Assembly (NCBI GenBank): GCA_002404055.1
Contig: DHIZ01000264.1
Span: 1-10,941, forward strand
Source: Chloroflexi bacterium UBA4733
GTDB lineage: Bacteria; Chloroflexota; UBA4733
Direction: 5' to 3'
Length of the DNA stretch: 10,941 nt
A program made the translations under genes and the position numbers. The notes under the pieces were generated by a model. The model searched no databases, had not been told where the DNA came from, and was given only the letters and a program-made list of their open reading frames with translations. Shown here piece by piece: positions 1 to 5,412 of this stretch (its first letter is position 1; each line of letters opens with the position of its first letter).

Positions 1-31
1 GGGGGGGGGGGCGGGGCGGGGGGGGGGGGGG
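1..31. other. Near-pure G run at window edge, probable artefact
   Basis: The first 31 bases are all G except two C (positions 12 and 17). They are followed by a short GC-only stretch and then normal sequence. A run like this at the very end of a contig is typical of poly-G read tails from two-colour sequencers carried into an assembly. A real G-quadruplex-forming tract downstream of rpsG is the alternative. The fusA gene expected after rpsG is not reached. Confidence 0.6.
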
Positions 32-59
32 CCCGGCCGGGAGCCGTAACCTGCCGTTT

Positions 60-83
60 CGGACGGTGCGTTTAGACCGTCCG
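60..83 (-). terminator. Hairpin 12 nt after rpsG, possible terminator
   Basis: CGGACGGT (60-67) and ACCGTCCG (76-83) form a perfect 8-bp stem with an 8-nt loop, 11-12 nt beyond the rpsG stop codon. No T-run follows on the minus strand, so it is not a classical intrinsic terminator. It could be a weak or U-less terminator, or an mRNA-stabilising or processing hairpin before a downstream str-operon gene outside the window. Confidence 0.4.
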
Positions 84-94
84 CTTCTGGTGGG

Positions 95-565
95 TTACAG
101 CCTGTAGTGGCTGAAAGCTCGGTTACTTTCCGCCATCTTATGCATATCTTCCTTGCGTTTAATGGTGGCCCCGAGACCGTGGGAAGCGTCAAGGATCTCG
201 GCTGCCAGTTTTTCTTCCATACTCTTGCCGGCGCGCTTGCGCGCCGCGCCAATGAGCCAGCGAATGGCGAGGGCCTGCCGGCGATCGCCGCGTATTTCCA
301 CGGGTACCTGATAGGTTGCGCCGCCCACCCGCTTCGGCTTGACTTCCAGGATCGGCGTGACATTGCGAAGCGCCGTCTCAAATGACTCCATCGGATGCCG
401 TTTGGTCTGCTCCTCAATGCGGTCCAGCGAACCGTAGAGGATCGACTCGGCAACGGACTTCTTGCCGTTCAGCATCAGCTTATTGATGAACTTCTGGACT
501 ACCCGATTGCCATAGCGCGTGTCGGGCGGCGTCACCCGGTGGACGATCGTTCCGCGTCGAGACAT
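95..565 (-). CDS. rpsG: 30S ribosomal protein S7
   Basis: Primary 16S rRNA-binding protein that nucleates assembly of the 30S head and lines the mRNA exit/E-site region. The 156-residue product is the normal length for bacterial S7. Family hallmarks are visible: the N-terminal MSRRG start, a GKKSVAES segment (residues 34-41), the [17 protein letters not shown] block (76-92), and the C-terminal [21 protein letters not shown] segment. An in-frame start 39 nt upstream exists, but the ATG at 565 matches the family N-terminus. It is preceded by GAGGGGG (574-580) at 8-nt spacing, so this start is chosen. It lies 126 nt downstream of rpsL on the same strand, the standard rpsL-rpsG order of the str operon. 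In E. coli S7 represses its own operon through the rpsL-rpsG intercistronic RNA; see the hairpin at 658-683. Confidence 0.97.
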   Translation of the reverse strand: MSRRGTIVHRVTPPDTRYGNRVVQKFINKLMLNGKKSVAESILYGSLDRIEEQTKRHPMESFETALRNVTPILEVKPKRVGGATYQVPVEIRGDRRQALAIRWLIGAARKRAGKSMEEKLAAEILDASHGLGATIKRKEDMHKMAESNRAFSHYRL

Positions 566-657
566 CGTGCCAACCCCCTCTACCCTCAGCGGAGCGAGCG
601 CCAACTCGCCCCAGCCGGACCATGCGACGGTCCAGTCATCTGACCCTGTTCGCGTGT

Positions 658-683
658 GGTCATCAGCACCGTGGCTGAGGACC
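658..683 (-). promoter_or_regulatory. Intercistronic hairpin between rpsL and rpsG
   Basis: Positions 658-667 and 674-683 pair as a 10-bp stem with one A-G mismatch and a 6-nt loop, 8 nt past the rpsL stop codon. There is no following T-run, so termination is unlikely. In E. coli the equivalent intercistronic RNA is the S7 feedback site. The position here fits such a role, but sequence identity to the E. coli site was not established, so this is inference. A shorter stem, GGACC/GGTCC (617-633), lies between it and rpsG. Confidence 0.4.
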
Positions 684-691
684 AGTGTGCC

Positions 692-1159
692 TTAGCGCCG
701 CCCGCCGGCGCGCGCGCTGCGACCGCTGGCTGCAGCGGTGGTGGCTTCCTTGGCACGTTTCGCCCCGTATTTGGAGCGACCTTGCTTGCGATCTTTGACG
801 CCCTGCGTGTCCAGCGCGCCCCGAATGATGTGATATCGAACGCCCGGCAGGTCCTTGACGCGGCCACCGCGCAAGAGTACAACCGAGTGTTCCTGTAAAT
901 TGTGCCCCTCGCCGGGAATGTAGGCAGTGACCTCCATGCCATTCGTGAGGCGAACGCGCGCGATCTTCCGCAGGGCGGAGTTCGGCTTCTTCGGCGCGGC
1001 CGTACGTACCTGTAGGCAGACACCGCGCTTCTGCGGCGCGCCTTGAACGCGCTCGGTGCGACCCGACAACGAGTTTTGCACGTAGGTCAGCGCCGGCGCT
1101 TTCGTCTTCTTTTGAATACGCTTGCGGCCCTGGCGGACCAATTGATGGATTGTCGGCAA
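692..1159 (-). CDS. rpsL: 30S ribosomal protein S12
   Basis: S12 sits at the decoding centre and helps control translational accuracy. The 155-residue product carries the invariant blocks PQKRGVC (42-48), [10 protein letters not shown] (56-65), [28 protein letters not shown] (83-110) and the GRSKYG end (127-132). Compared with E. coli it has an insertion of about 14 residues before PQKRGVC, as in Bacillus-type S12. It also has an unusual tail of about 22 residues rich in Ala, Gly and Arg. Residues equivalent to E. coli K42 and K87 are lysine (K57/K58 and K102), so no classical streptomycin-resistance change is seen; D103 is the usual methylthiolation position. The start is TTG, fixed by the family N-terminus ([11 protein letters not shown]) and by AAGGGG at 7-nt spacing. 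First gene of an rpsL-rpsG unit. Confidence 0.97.
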   Translation of the reverse strand: MPTIHQLVRQGRKRIQKKTKAPALTYVQNSLSGRTERVQGAPQKRGVCLQVRTAAPKKPNSALRKIARVRLTNGMEVTAYIPGEGHNLQEHSVVLLRGGRVKDLPGVRYHIIRGALDTQGVKDRKQGRSKYGAKRAKEATTAAASGRSARAGGRR

Positions 1160-1166
1160 ACCCGAT

Positions 1167-1172
1167 CCCCTT
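1167..1172 (-). promoter_or_regulatory. Ribosome-binding site that supports the rpsL TTG start
   Basis: On the minus strand AAGGGG is followed by a 7-nt spacer and TTG (1159-1157). No in-frame ATG or GTG gives the conserved S12 N-terminus, so this site decides the start. Confidence 0.7.
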
Positions 1173-1214
1173 CGTCTTCCAGTGCCCCGCCTCGCGGTCG
1201 CTCACGCGCCAGAA

Positions 1215-1242
1215 ATCGCCCCCGGAGCACTCCGAGGGCGAT
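1215..1242 (-). promoter_or_regulatory. Strong hairpin in the rpsL leader (or rpmB terminator)
   Basis: Bases 1215-1226 and 1231-1242 pair as a 12-bp GC-rich stem with one C/A mismatch and a GCAC loop. On the minus strand only a short TTT follows. It lies 91 nt after the rpmB stop codon and 55 nt before the rpsL start. It is also just downstream of the predicted rpsL promoter, so it would be in the rpsL 5' leader. It could end rpmB transcripts, act as a leader or attenuator element, or both. Confidence 0.5.
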
Positions 1243-1259
1243 CATCAAACCGGCCATGG

Positions 1260-1289
1260 ATACTAACACGCCGCTAACGTGCCGGTCAA
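1260..1289 (-). promoter_or_regulatory. Predicted sigma70-type promoter of rpsL-rpsG
   Basis: Reading the minus strand: -35 TTGACC (1289-1284), an 18-nt spacer, and -10 TAGTAT (1265-1260). The -35 box matches consensus at 5 of 6 positions and the -10 at 4 of 6. Transcription would start near 1253 and give a leader of about 93 nt before the TTG start of rpsL. The promoter lies in the rpmB-rpsL gap, so rpsL need not depend on rpmB readthrough. Confidence 0.55.
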
Positions 1290-1332
1290 CTATTTCCGGC
1301 GTGTACGCGGCCTTACGGGCTGCATCTTCGCG

Positions 1333-1548
1333 CTACCGTTCGCGCACCTTGTGCGCGGTGCGTAAGCAGCGCGTGCAGATATTGAGTTTGGTCGGCACGC
1401 CGTTCATGACCAGCGTCGCCCGCTGAATGTTCGGCACGAAGGCGCGGGCCTTCTTGGTCGCGCGCCGAAACCACTTACCGGTGTTCTGGAAGCGGATGGT
1501 TCGCCCCATGACGACAGACTTGCCGCACACTTCGCAGGTGCTGGGCAT
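1333..1548 (-). CDS. rpmB: 50S ribosomal protein L28, zinc-ribbon (C+) form
   Basis: Large-subunit ribosomal protein bL28, 71 residues. It is the short form found in Gram-positive-type and Chloroflexota bacteria. Two CxxC pairs (C5/C8 and C58/C61) can bind zinc, so this is the C+ paralogue type. Other family features are the GKSVVMG segment after the first pair, a basic centre with FVPNIQRATLV (37-47), and the closing CTRCLR. An in-frame upstream start (1632) would add 28 unrelated residues. ATG at 1548 matches the family N-terminus and has AAAGGAG (1556-1562) at 7-nt spacing, so it is chosen. It is transcribed away from fakA, a common divergent arrangement, and its ribosome-binding site overlaps the fakA -35 box. 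Paralogues lacking the cysteines are used under zinc limitation in some bacteria; whether this organism has one cannot be seen here. Confidence 0.96.
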   Translation of the reverse strand: MPSTCEVCGKSVVMGRTIRFQNTGKWFRRATKKARAFVPNIQRATLVMNGVPTKLNICTRCLRTAHKVRER

Positions 1549-1560
1549 CTTGACTCTCCT

Positions 1561-1590
1561 TTGACCCGATTGCCGTGCGCGGCTTACAAT
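1561..1590 (+). promoter_or_regulatory. Predicted sigma70-type promoter of fakA-degV
   Basis: -35 TTGACC (1561-1566), an 18-nt spacer, and -10 TACAAT (1585-1590); each box matches consensus at 5 of 6 positions. Transcription would start near 1597. That rules out the in-frame GTG at 1575 as the fakA start from this promoter. The -35 box overlaps the rpmB ribosome-binding site on the other strand (1556-1562). Confidence 0.6.
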
Positions 1591-1602
1591 GCGCGGGCAG
1601 TG

Positions 1603-1632
1603 AGCGTACCATGGCGATCCGAAGGGGAGCAA
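1603..1632 (-). promoter_or_regulatory. Weak candidate promoter of rpmB
   Basis: On the minus strand TTGCTC (1632-1627) and TACGCT (1608-1603) are 18 nt apart. Each matches consensus at only about 3 of 6 positions, so support is weak. A start near 1596 would give a leader of about 48 nt. If real, it faces away from and overlaps the fakA transcription start. Confidence 0.22.
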
Positions 1633-1635
1633 CGC

Positions 1636-1677
1636 ATGCCAGCGTCGGCAGAGGCCGTTTACCCGTGGCGCAGTTGA
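1636..1677 (+). other. Possible 13-codon leader ORF, or frame-shifted fakA start
   Basis: ATG at 1636 has the best ribosome-binding site in the region (GGGGAG at 1624-1629, 6-nt spacing). It opens a 13-codon frame that stops at TGA 1675-1677. That stop overlaps an in-frame fakA TTG (1674-1676) as TTGA. It could be a translationally coupled leader peptide, or the true fakA start displaced by a one-base error. Neither is proven. Confidence 0.2.
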
Positions 1678-3317
1678 CGAGCACTTCCTCAGGCGTAGGC
1701 TGGCAGTACGATGGCCGGCAACTGGCAGCGGCTTACCGGGCCGGCGCTCACTGGCTAGCTCGGCACGCTGCCCGTGTCGATGCGCTTAATGTCTTCCCCG
1801 TGCCGGATGGGGACACCGGCACCAATATGCGCCTGACAATGGACGCGGCGGTTATGGCGCTGGAACGACAACCGCGCAGTAACGCTGGTGAGGCGGCGGG
1901 CATCGCTGCCCAGGCCGCCCTGCTCGGCGCTCGCGGCAACTCCGGCGTCATCCTGTCGCAAATCCTGGCCGGCGTGGCGGCTGCCTTGCACAACAGGACG
2001 ACGATTGACGCAGCCGTCGTTGCCGTCGCGGCGCGAGAAGCAGCACGGTTTGCCTACAAGGCCGTCACGGCGCCCGTGGAAGGCACGATGCTTACGGTGA
2101 CGAAGGAGGTTGCTGCGGCCATCGAGGAAGCGGTGCAACGAAATGCCGCTGCGGGCGCAACGCTGGAGGCGGCGGTGCAGTCCGCGCACCGCGTCGTTGC
2201 TCGTACGCCTGACATGTTGCCCAGGCTACGGCAGGCGGGCGTGGTGGATGCCGGCGCGGAGGGCCTTGCCGTGATTCTTGACGGCGTGCTCCGCTTCGTA
2301 CGTGGTGAGTCTCTGGAGGTCACCGTGTCGCCCGCCATAGTGCGTCCCAACGCCGCGGCCCTGACCGAGAGTGCTCATACCCTCGATGCCAACGGCTATT
2401 GCACCAACTTTCTTGTGCGCGGGGTGAGCGGAGACACCGAAAGCGCGCGTGCGGCGATTCTCGCGCTCGGCAGCTCGGTAGTCGTGGCCGTTGCCGGTGA
2501 CCTTCTCAAAGTCCACGTCCATACCGAGCACCCCGGCCTGGCGTTAGAAGTCGGCGCGCGCCTGGGCGAGCTGACGGCGATCGAGATAACCAACATGCGC
2601 GATCAGGTCGCGGCAGTTCAGGCGCTGAGTGCGACCGAAGTCGGCGAGAGGCCGGGAGCGCCGGACCTGGCGGCGGTTATCTCGGTAGTCGCCACACCGG
2701 AACTTGCTGCCGTCTTCGCGGGCTTCGGGGCTGGCGCCGTGCTGGGCGGACAGACGATGAACCCCAGCGTCGGTGAACTTCGCGCGGCGATCGAGGCGAC
2801 CGGCGCCCGCCACGTGTTCGTCCTACCCAACAACGCCAACATCCTCCTCACTGCTCAGGAGGCCGCTCGCTTGAGCGAACGTCCGGTTAGCGTCATTCCC
2901 AGCACCAGCGTGCCCCAGGGCGTGGCGGCGGCAATCGCTTTCCTGACCGACCGGACCGACGCTGAGAACGCGCAGGCGATGGCGACTGCCGCGAGTACGG
3001 TGACGACCGTCGAAGTGACGTTGGCGGCACGCGATACCACTGCGCATGGGTGCGCCGTAACGGCGGGCCAGCCGATCGCTGTGGTTGACGACGTCATCAC
3101 GACGACTGCGAGTACTGTTGAAGCCGCAGCGCTGGCTGCCGCTGTCCTGGCGTTCTGCCCCCAGCATACGCTGCTCACGATCTACGTTGGGGTCGGCATT
3201 GCGCCCCAGCAGGTCGACTGGCTAGAGCAGCAGTTCCGCACGCAATTGCCTGCGGTGCAACTGGAAGTGGTCACCGGTCGCCAGCCCCATTATCCGTTCA
3301 TCCTGGCCCTGGAGTAA
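1665..3317 (+). CDS. fakA: Fatty acid kinase FakA-like protein (DAK2/YloV family)
   Basis: FakA phosphorylates fatty acids presented by a DegV/FakB partner, giving acyl-phosphate for phospholipid synthesis. Numbered from the GTG at 1665 (550 codons), the N-terminal DhaL/DAK2 kinase domain covers about residues 10-205. It holds the Mg-ATP motif NVFPVPDGDTGTNM (D48 and D50 as expected metal ligands) and a GARGNSGVILSQI loop. The C-terminal half has the GGQTMNPS segment (361-368), then LPNN and the SVIPSTSVPQGVAA stretch. It ends in the family-typical GRQPHYPFILALE tail, so both ends are intact. Start is uncertain. GTG 1575 lies inside the promoter, and ATG 1611 has no clear Shine-Dalgarno. GTG 1665 gives the usual family length but only a weak AGAGG. 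The best ribosome-binding site nearby serves an out-of-frame ATG at 1636. degV follows after 10 nt, which supports a FakA-FakB pair. Confidence 0.9.
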   Translation: MAQLTSTSSGVGWQYDGRQLAAAYRAGAHWLARHAARVDALNVFPVPDGDTGTNMRLTMDAAVMALERQPRSNAGEAAGIAAQAALLGARGNSGVILSQILAGVAAALHNRTTIDAAVVAVAAREAARFAYKAVTAPVEGTMLTVTKEVAAAIEEAVQRNAAAGATLEAAVQSAHRVVARTPDMLPRLRQAGVVDAGAEGLAVILDGVLRFVRGESLEVTVSPAIVRPNAAALTESAHTLDANGYCTNFLVRGVSGDTESARAAILALGSSVVVAVAGDLLKVHVHTEHPGLALEVGARLGELTAIEITNMRDQVAAVQALSATEVGERPGAPDLAAVISVVATPELAAVFAGFGAGAVLGGQTMNPSVGELRAAIEATGARHVFVLPNNANILLTAQEAARLSERPVSVIPSTSVPQGVAAAIAFLTDRTDAENAQAMATAASTVTTVEVTLAARDTTAHGCAVTAGQPIAVVDDVITTTASTVEAAALAAAVLAFCPQHTLLTIYVGVGIAPQQVDWLEQQFRTQLPAVQLEVVTGRQPHYPFILALE

Positions 3318-3327
3318 GGACATCACG

Positions 3328-4197
3328 ATGCGAACGGTACGCGTGGTCACAGACTCCACGACTGACTTCAGCGTGGAGGAGGCTCGGCGGCTGGGGGTAA
3401 GTGTCGTGCCCCTCCTTGTGCGGTTCGGTGAGGAGACGTTCGAAGATCGTGTGACGCTGCCCCCTGCGGAGTTCTACGACCGGCTGTTGCGCACGACAGT
3501 CGTGCCAAGCACCTCCCAGCCGGCTCCCGCCGCCTTCCTGGCGGCTTATCGACCGCTACTCGATGAGGGCTCGGACATTGTTTCTCTGCACATCTCCTCG
3601 GCATTGAGCGGAACGTTCAACTCGGCCAACATTGCTCGCCACCAACTTGATCCGGCGCACATCGCGACGGTCGACACCCGGCAGGCATCGTTCGGCGCGC
3701 AGACGCTCGTTCGGGAAGCCGTGCGGCTCGCCGGCGAAGGCCAGTCGTTGGCACAGATCGTGGCCCGAATGGAGGAACTGAAGCCCTACGTCCGCATCGT
3801 CGCCACCGTGGAAACGCTGGAGTATCTGCGTCGCAATGGCCGCATCGGGCGCGTATCGGCCCTCCTGGGTAGCCTAATGGCAGTGAAAGTGCTGATTACT
3901 GTTTCGGACGGCATCGTCGTGCCGTTAGACAAAGTGCGCACGCGCGCACGCTCGCTGCAACGCGTACAACAACTTATCGAGGCCGATGCGCCCTTCTATG
4001 GCCCGGTGCTGGTCGGCCACATTCACGACCTTGCTGCCGGTGAGGCGCTGGTCGCGGCCTTGCAGGCCAGCTTCCCGGAGCAGGAGGTACTTCTCTGCGA
4101 AGTCGGTCCGGTCATCGGCGCGCACGCCGGCCCCGGCACGGTGGGCGCCGGCTACATCATGCTACGTCAGGAGCAGGCAGGAGCAGTCAACGCGTGA
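3328..4197 (+). CDS. degV: DegV family fatty-acid-binding protein (FakB)
   Basis: Soluble fatty-acid carrier that presents its ligand to FakA for phosphorylation. At 289 residues it is the normal DegV length. Visible family motifs, in order: an N-terminal VVTDSTTDF strand-loop (7-14), VVPSTSQPAPAAF (58-70) with the TSQP turn, SSALSGTFNSA (90-100), the VETLEYLRRNGRIG helix (161-174), and the closing VIGAHAGPGTVGAGY (262-276). H266 and the preceding Ser/Thr positions are the usual fatty-acid carboxylate contacts. ATG is preceded by AAGGA at 7-nt spacing and lies 10 nt after the fakA stop. Its own stop overlaps the start of the next gene, so fakA, degV and the downstream dehydratase are probably co-transcribed. 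Acyl-chain preference cannot be read from the sequence. Confidence 0.95.
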   Translation: MRTVRVVTDSTTDFSVEEARRLGVSVVPLLVRFGEETFEDRVTLPPAEFYDRLLRTTVVPSTSQPAPAAFLAAYRPLLDEGSDIVSLHISSALSGTFNSANIARHQLDPAHIATVDTRQASFGAQTLVREAVRLAGEGQSLAQIVARMEELKPYVRIVATVETLEYLRRNGRIGRVSALLGSLMAVKVLITVSDGIVVPLDKVRTRARSLQRVQQLIEADAPFYGPVLVGHIHDLAAGEALVAALQASFPEQEVLLCEVGPVIGAHAGPGTVGAGYIMLRQEQAGAVNA

Positions 4198-5327
4198 AAA
4201 TCACTGGCCTACAGACCTTTGTCGTCAGCGCCGGGAGCGGCAACTGGGTCTTCGTCAAAGTGCATACCGACCAGGACGGCCTGACGGGTCTGGGCGAGGG
4301 CACCGTCACCAGCAAAGCGCAGACGATAGTGGCCGCTATCGAAGAGCACGAACGCTTTCTGGTCGGGCGCGACCCGGCGAACATTGAGTGGCTCTGGCAG
4401 GCCATGTATCGCTATCCGCGCTGGCGCGGCGGACCAGCGCTCAACTCGGCGATCTCCGCCATCGAGATGGCCCTTTGGGATATCAAAGGCAAAGCGCTGG
4501 GCGTGCCGATCTGGCAGTTGCTCGGTGGCGCGGCGCGGGAGCGCATTCGCCTCTACGCGCACGCAGCGCCCCATAGCGACAGCGGCATGCGTCGCGTCCA
4601 CGAGCTCGTCGGTCTGGGCTACACCGCCATCAAGACCGGTCCATTCGCGGTGCGCGACGGCATCGTTCAAGCGGCGCGCGACGTGCGAGAGGGTGCCGCG
4701 GCGATCCGGCGCATGCGCGAAGAGGTCGGCGACGACATTGACATCCTGATCGATGCGCACGGGCTGTTCACGCCGACCATGGCCGTCGACTTCGCTCGCC
4801 AGGTTGCGCCGGCGCGGCCCCTGTGGATCGAAGAGGCGACGCAACCGGAAGACCTGGCCACCCTGGCCTGGGTGGCCGAGCGCAGCCCTGTGCCGCTCGC
4901 CACCGGCGAGCGTCTCTTCACCAAGTGGGGCTTCAACGACCTGCTCCAGCAGCGCGCCGTCGCCTATATCCAGCCGGACGTCAGCCACGATGGCGGCATC
5001 CTGGAGACCAAGAAGATCGCCGCAATGGCGGAGGTCAAGTTCATCGAAGTCGCCTTGCACGGCGCCAGCTCCGAGGTACTGACCGCCGCGAACTTCCATG
5101 TCGACGCGGGCACGCCCAACTGCACGATCCAGGAGCACCCGCTCGGCTGCCCCTGGCGCTACGACGTGATCCGCACCAGATGCAGCGTGGAGCGTGGTTA
5201 CGCGGCGCTGCCCCAGGCGCCCGGTCTCGGCGTGGAACTTGATGAGGCGGAAGCAGCCAGGCATCCATACGAGGCCGACTCCCGTTCACAACACACGTTC
5301 GCCGATGGATCGGTGGCGGATGCGTAG
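4194..5327 (+). CDS. Enolase-superfamily (mandelate racemase/muconate lactonizing) dehydratase-like protein
   Basis: Mg-dependent enzyme of the type that abstracts a proton alpha to a carboxylate. It most resembles the galactonate dehydratase-like branch that dehydrates sugar acids. In 377 residues it shows the capping domain (about 1-125, with ALWDIKGKALGVPIWQLLGG, 93-112) and the barrel. Probable catalytic set: K147 in AIKTG, D187 and H189 in DAHG, E213 in WIEE, E239 in ATGER, D262 in IQPD, H289, and E314 in IQEH. The three metal acids and the His-Asp pair are all present, so it looks active. The block after E280 departs from the usual APH form (it reads EVALHGASSE), so the substrate is uncertain. 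The last 25 or so residues are a polar tail. GTG start with AGGAG (4179-4183) at 10-nt spacing; it overlaps the degV stop as GTGA. Confidence 0.88.
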   Translation: MKITGLQTFVVSAGSGNWVFVKVHTDQDGLTGLGEGTVTSKAQTIVAAIEEHERFLVGRDPANIEWLWQAMYRYPRWRGGPALNSAISAIEMALWDIKGKALGVPIWQLLGGAARERIRLYAHAAPHSDSGMRRVHELVGLGYTAIKTGPFAVRDGIVQAARDVREGAAAIRRMREEVGDDIDILIDAHGLFTPTMAVDFARQVAPARPLWIEEATQPEDLATLAWVAERSPVPLATGERLFTKWGFNDLLQQRAVAYIQPDVSHDGGILETKKIAAMAEVKFIEVALHGASSEVLTAANFHVDAGTPNCTIQEHPLGCPWRYDVIRTRCSVERGYAALPQAPGLGVELDEAEAARHPYEADSRSQHTFADGSVADA

Positions 5328-5358
5328 GGGCAGGGGGTTCGCCAACAAAGTCATTCAT

Positions 5359-5394
5359 CGTCGAGTGACCCGGCAGACCTGCCCTGAATCGACG
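5359..5394. terminator. Weak nested stem in the tail-to-tail gap
   Basis: CGTCGA (5359-5364) pairs with TCGACG (5389-5394), and inside it GGCA pairs with TGCC (5372-5375/5380-5383). The gap lies between two convergent genes, where a bidirectional terminator would be expected. There is no T-run on either strand and the outer loop is long, so support is weak. Nothing else is seen in 5328-5412. Confidence 0.22.
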
Positions 5395-5412
5395 CGGGCG
5401 CGCTATTTGCGA

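Noticed and set aside
1261..1310. Stem ACACGCCG/CGGCGTGT (1266-1273/1297-1304) as an rpmB terminator
   Set aside because: The 23-nt loop and lack of a T-run make it weak, and its bases coincide with the better-supported rpsL promoter spacer and -35 box.
1575..1664. Starting fakA at GTG 1575 or ATG 1611
   Set aside because: 1575 lies within the predicted promoter. 1611 is only about 14 nt after the predicted transcription start and has no clear Shine-Dalgarno. The added residues do not resemble the family N-terminus. 1611 cannot be fully excluded.
4209..5264. Long open frame on the minus strand opposite the enolase-superfamily gene (351 codons)
   Set aside because: It is a GC-rich shadow frame. 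The plus-strand protein has full family motifs and an intact catalytic set, while the antisense product shows no recognisable domain and no ribosome-binding site was identified.
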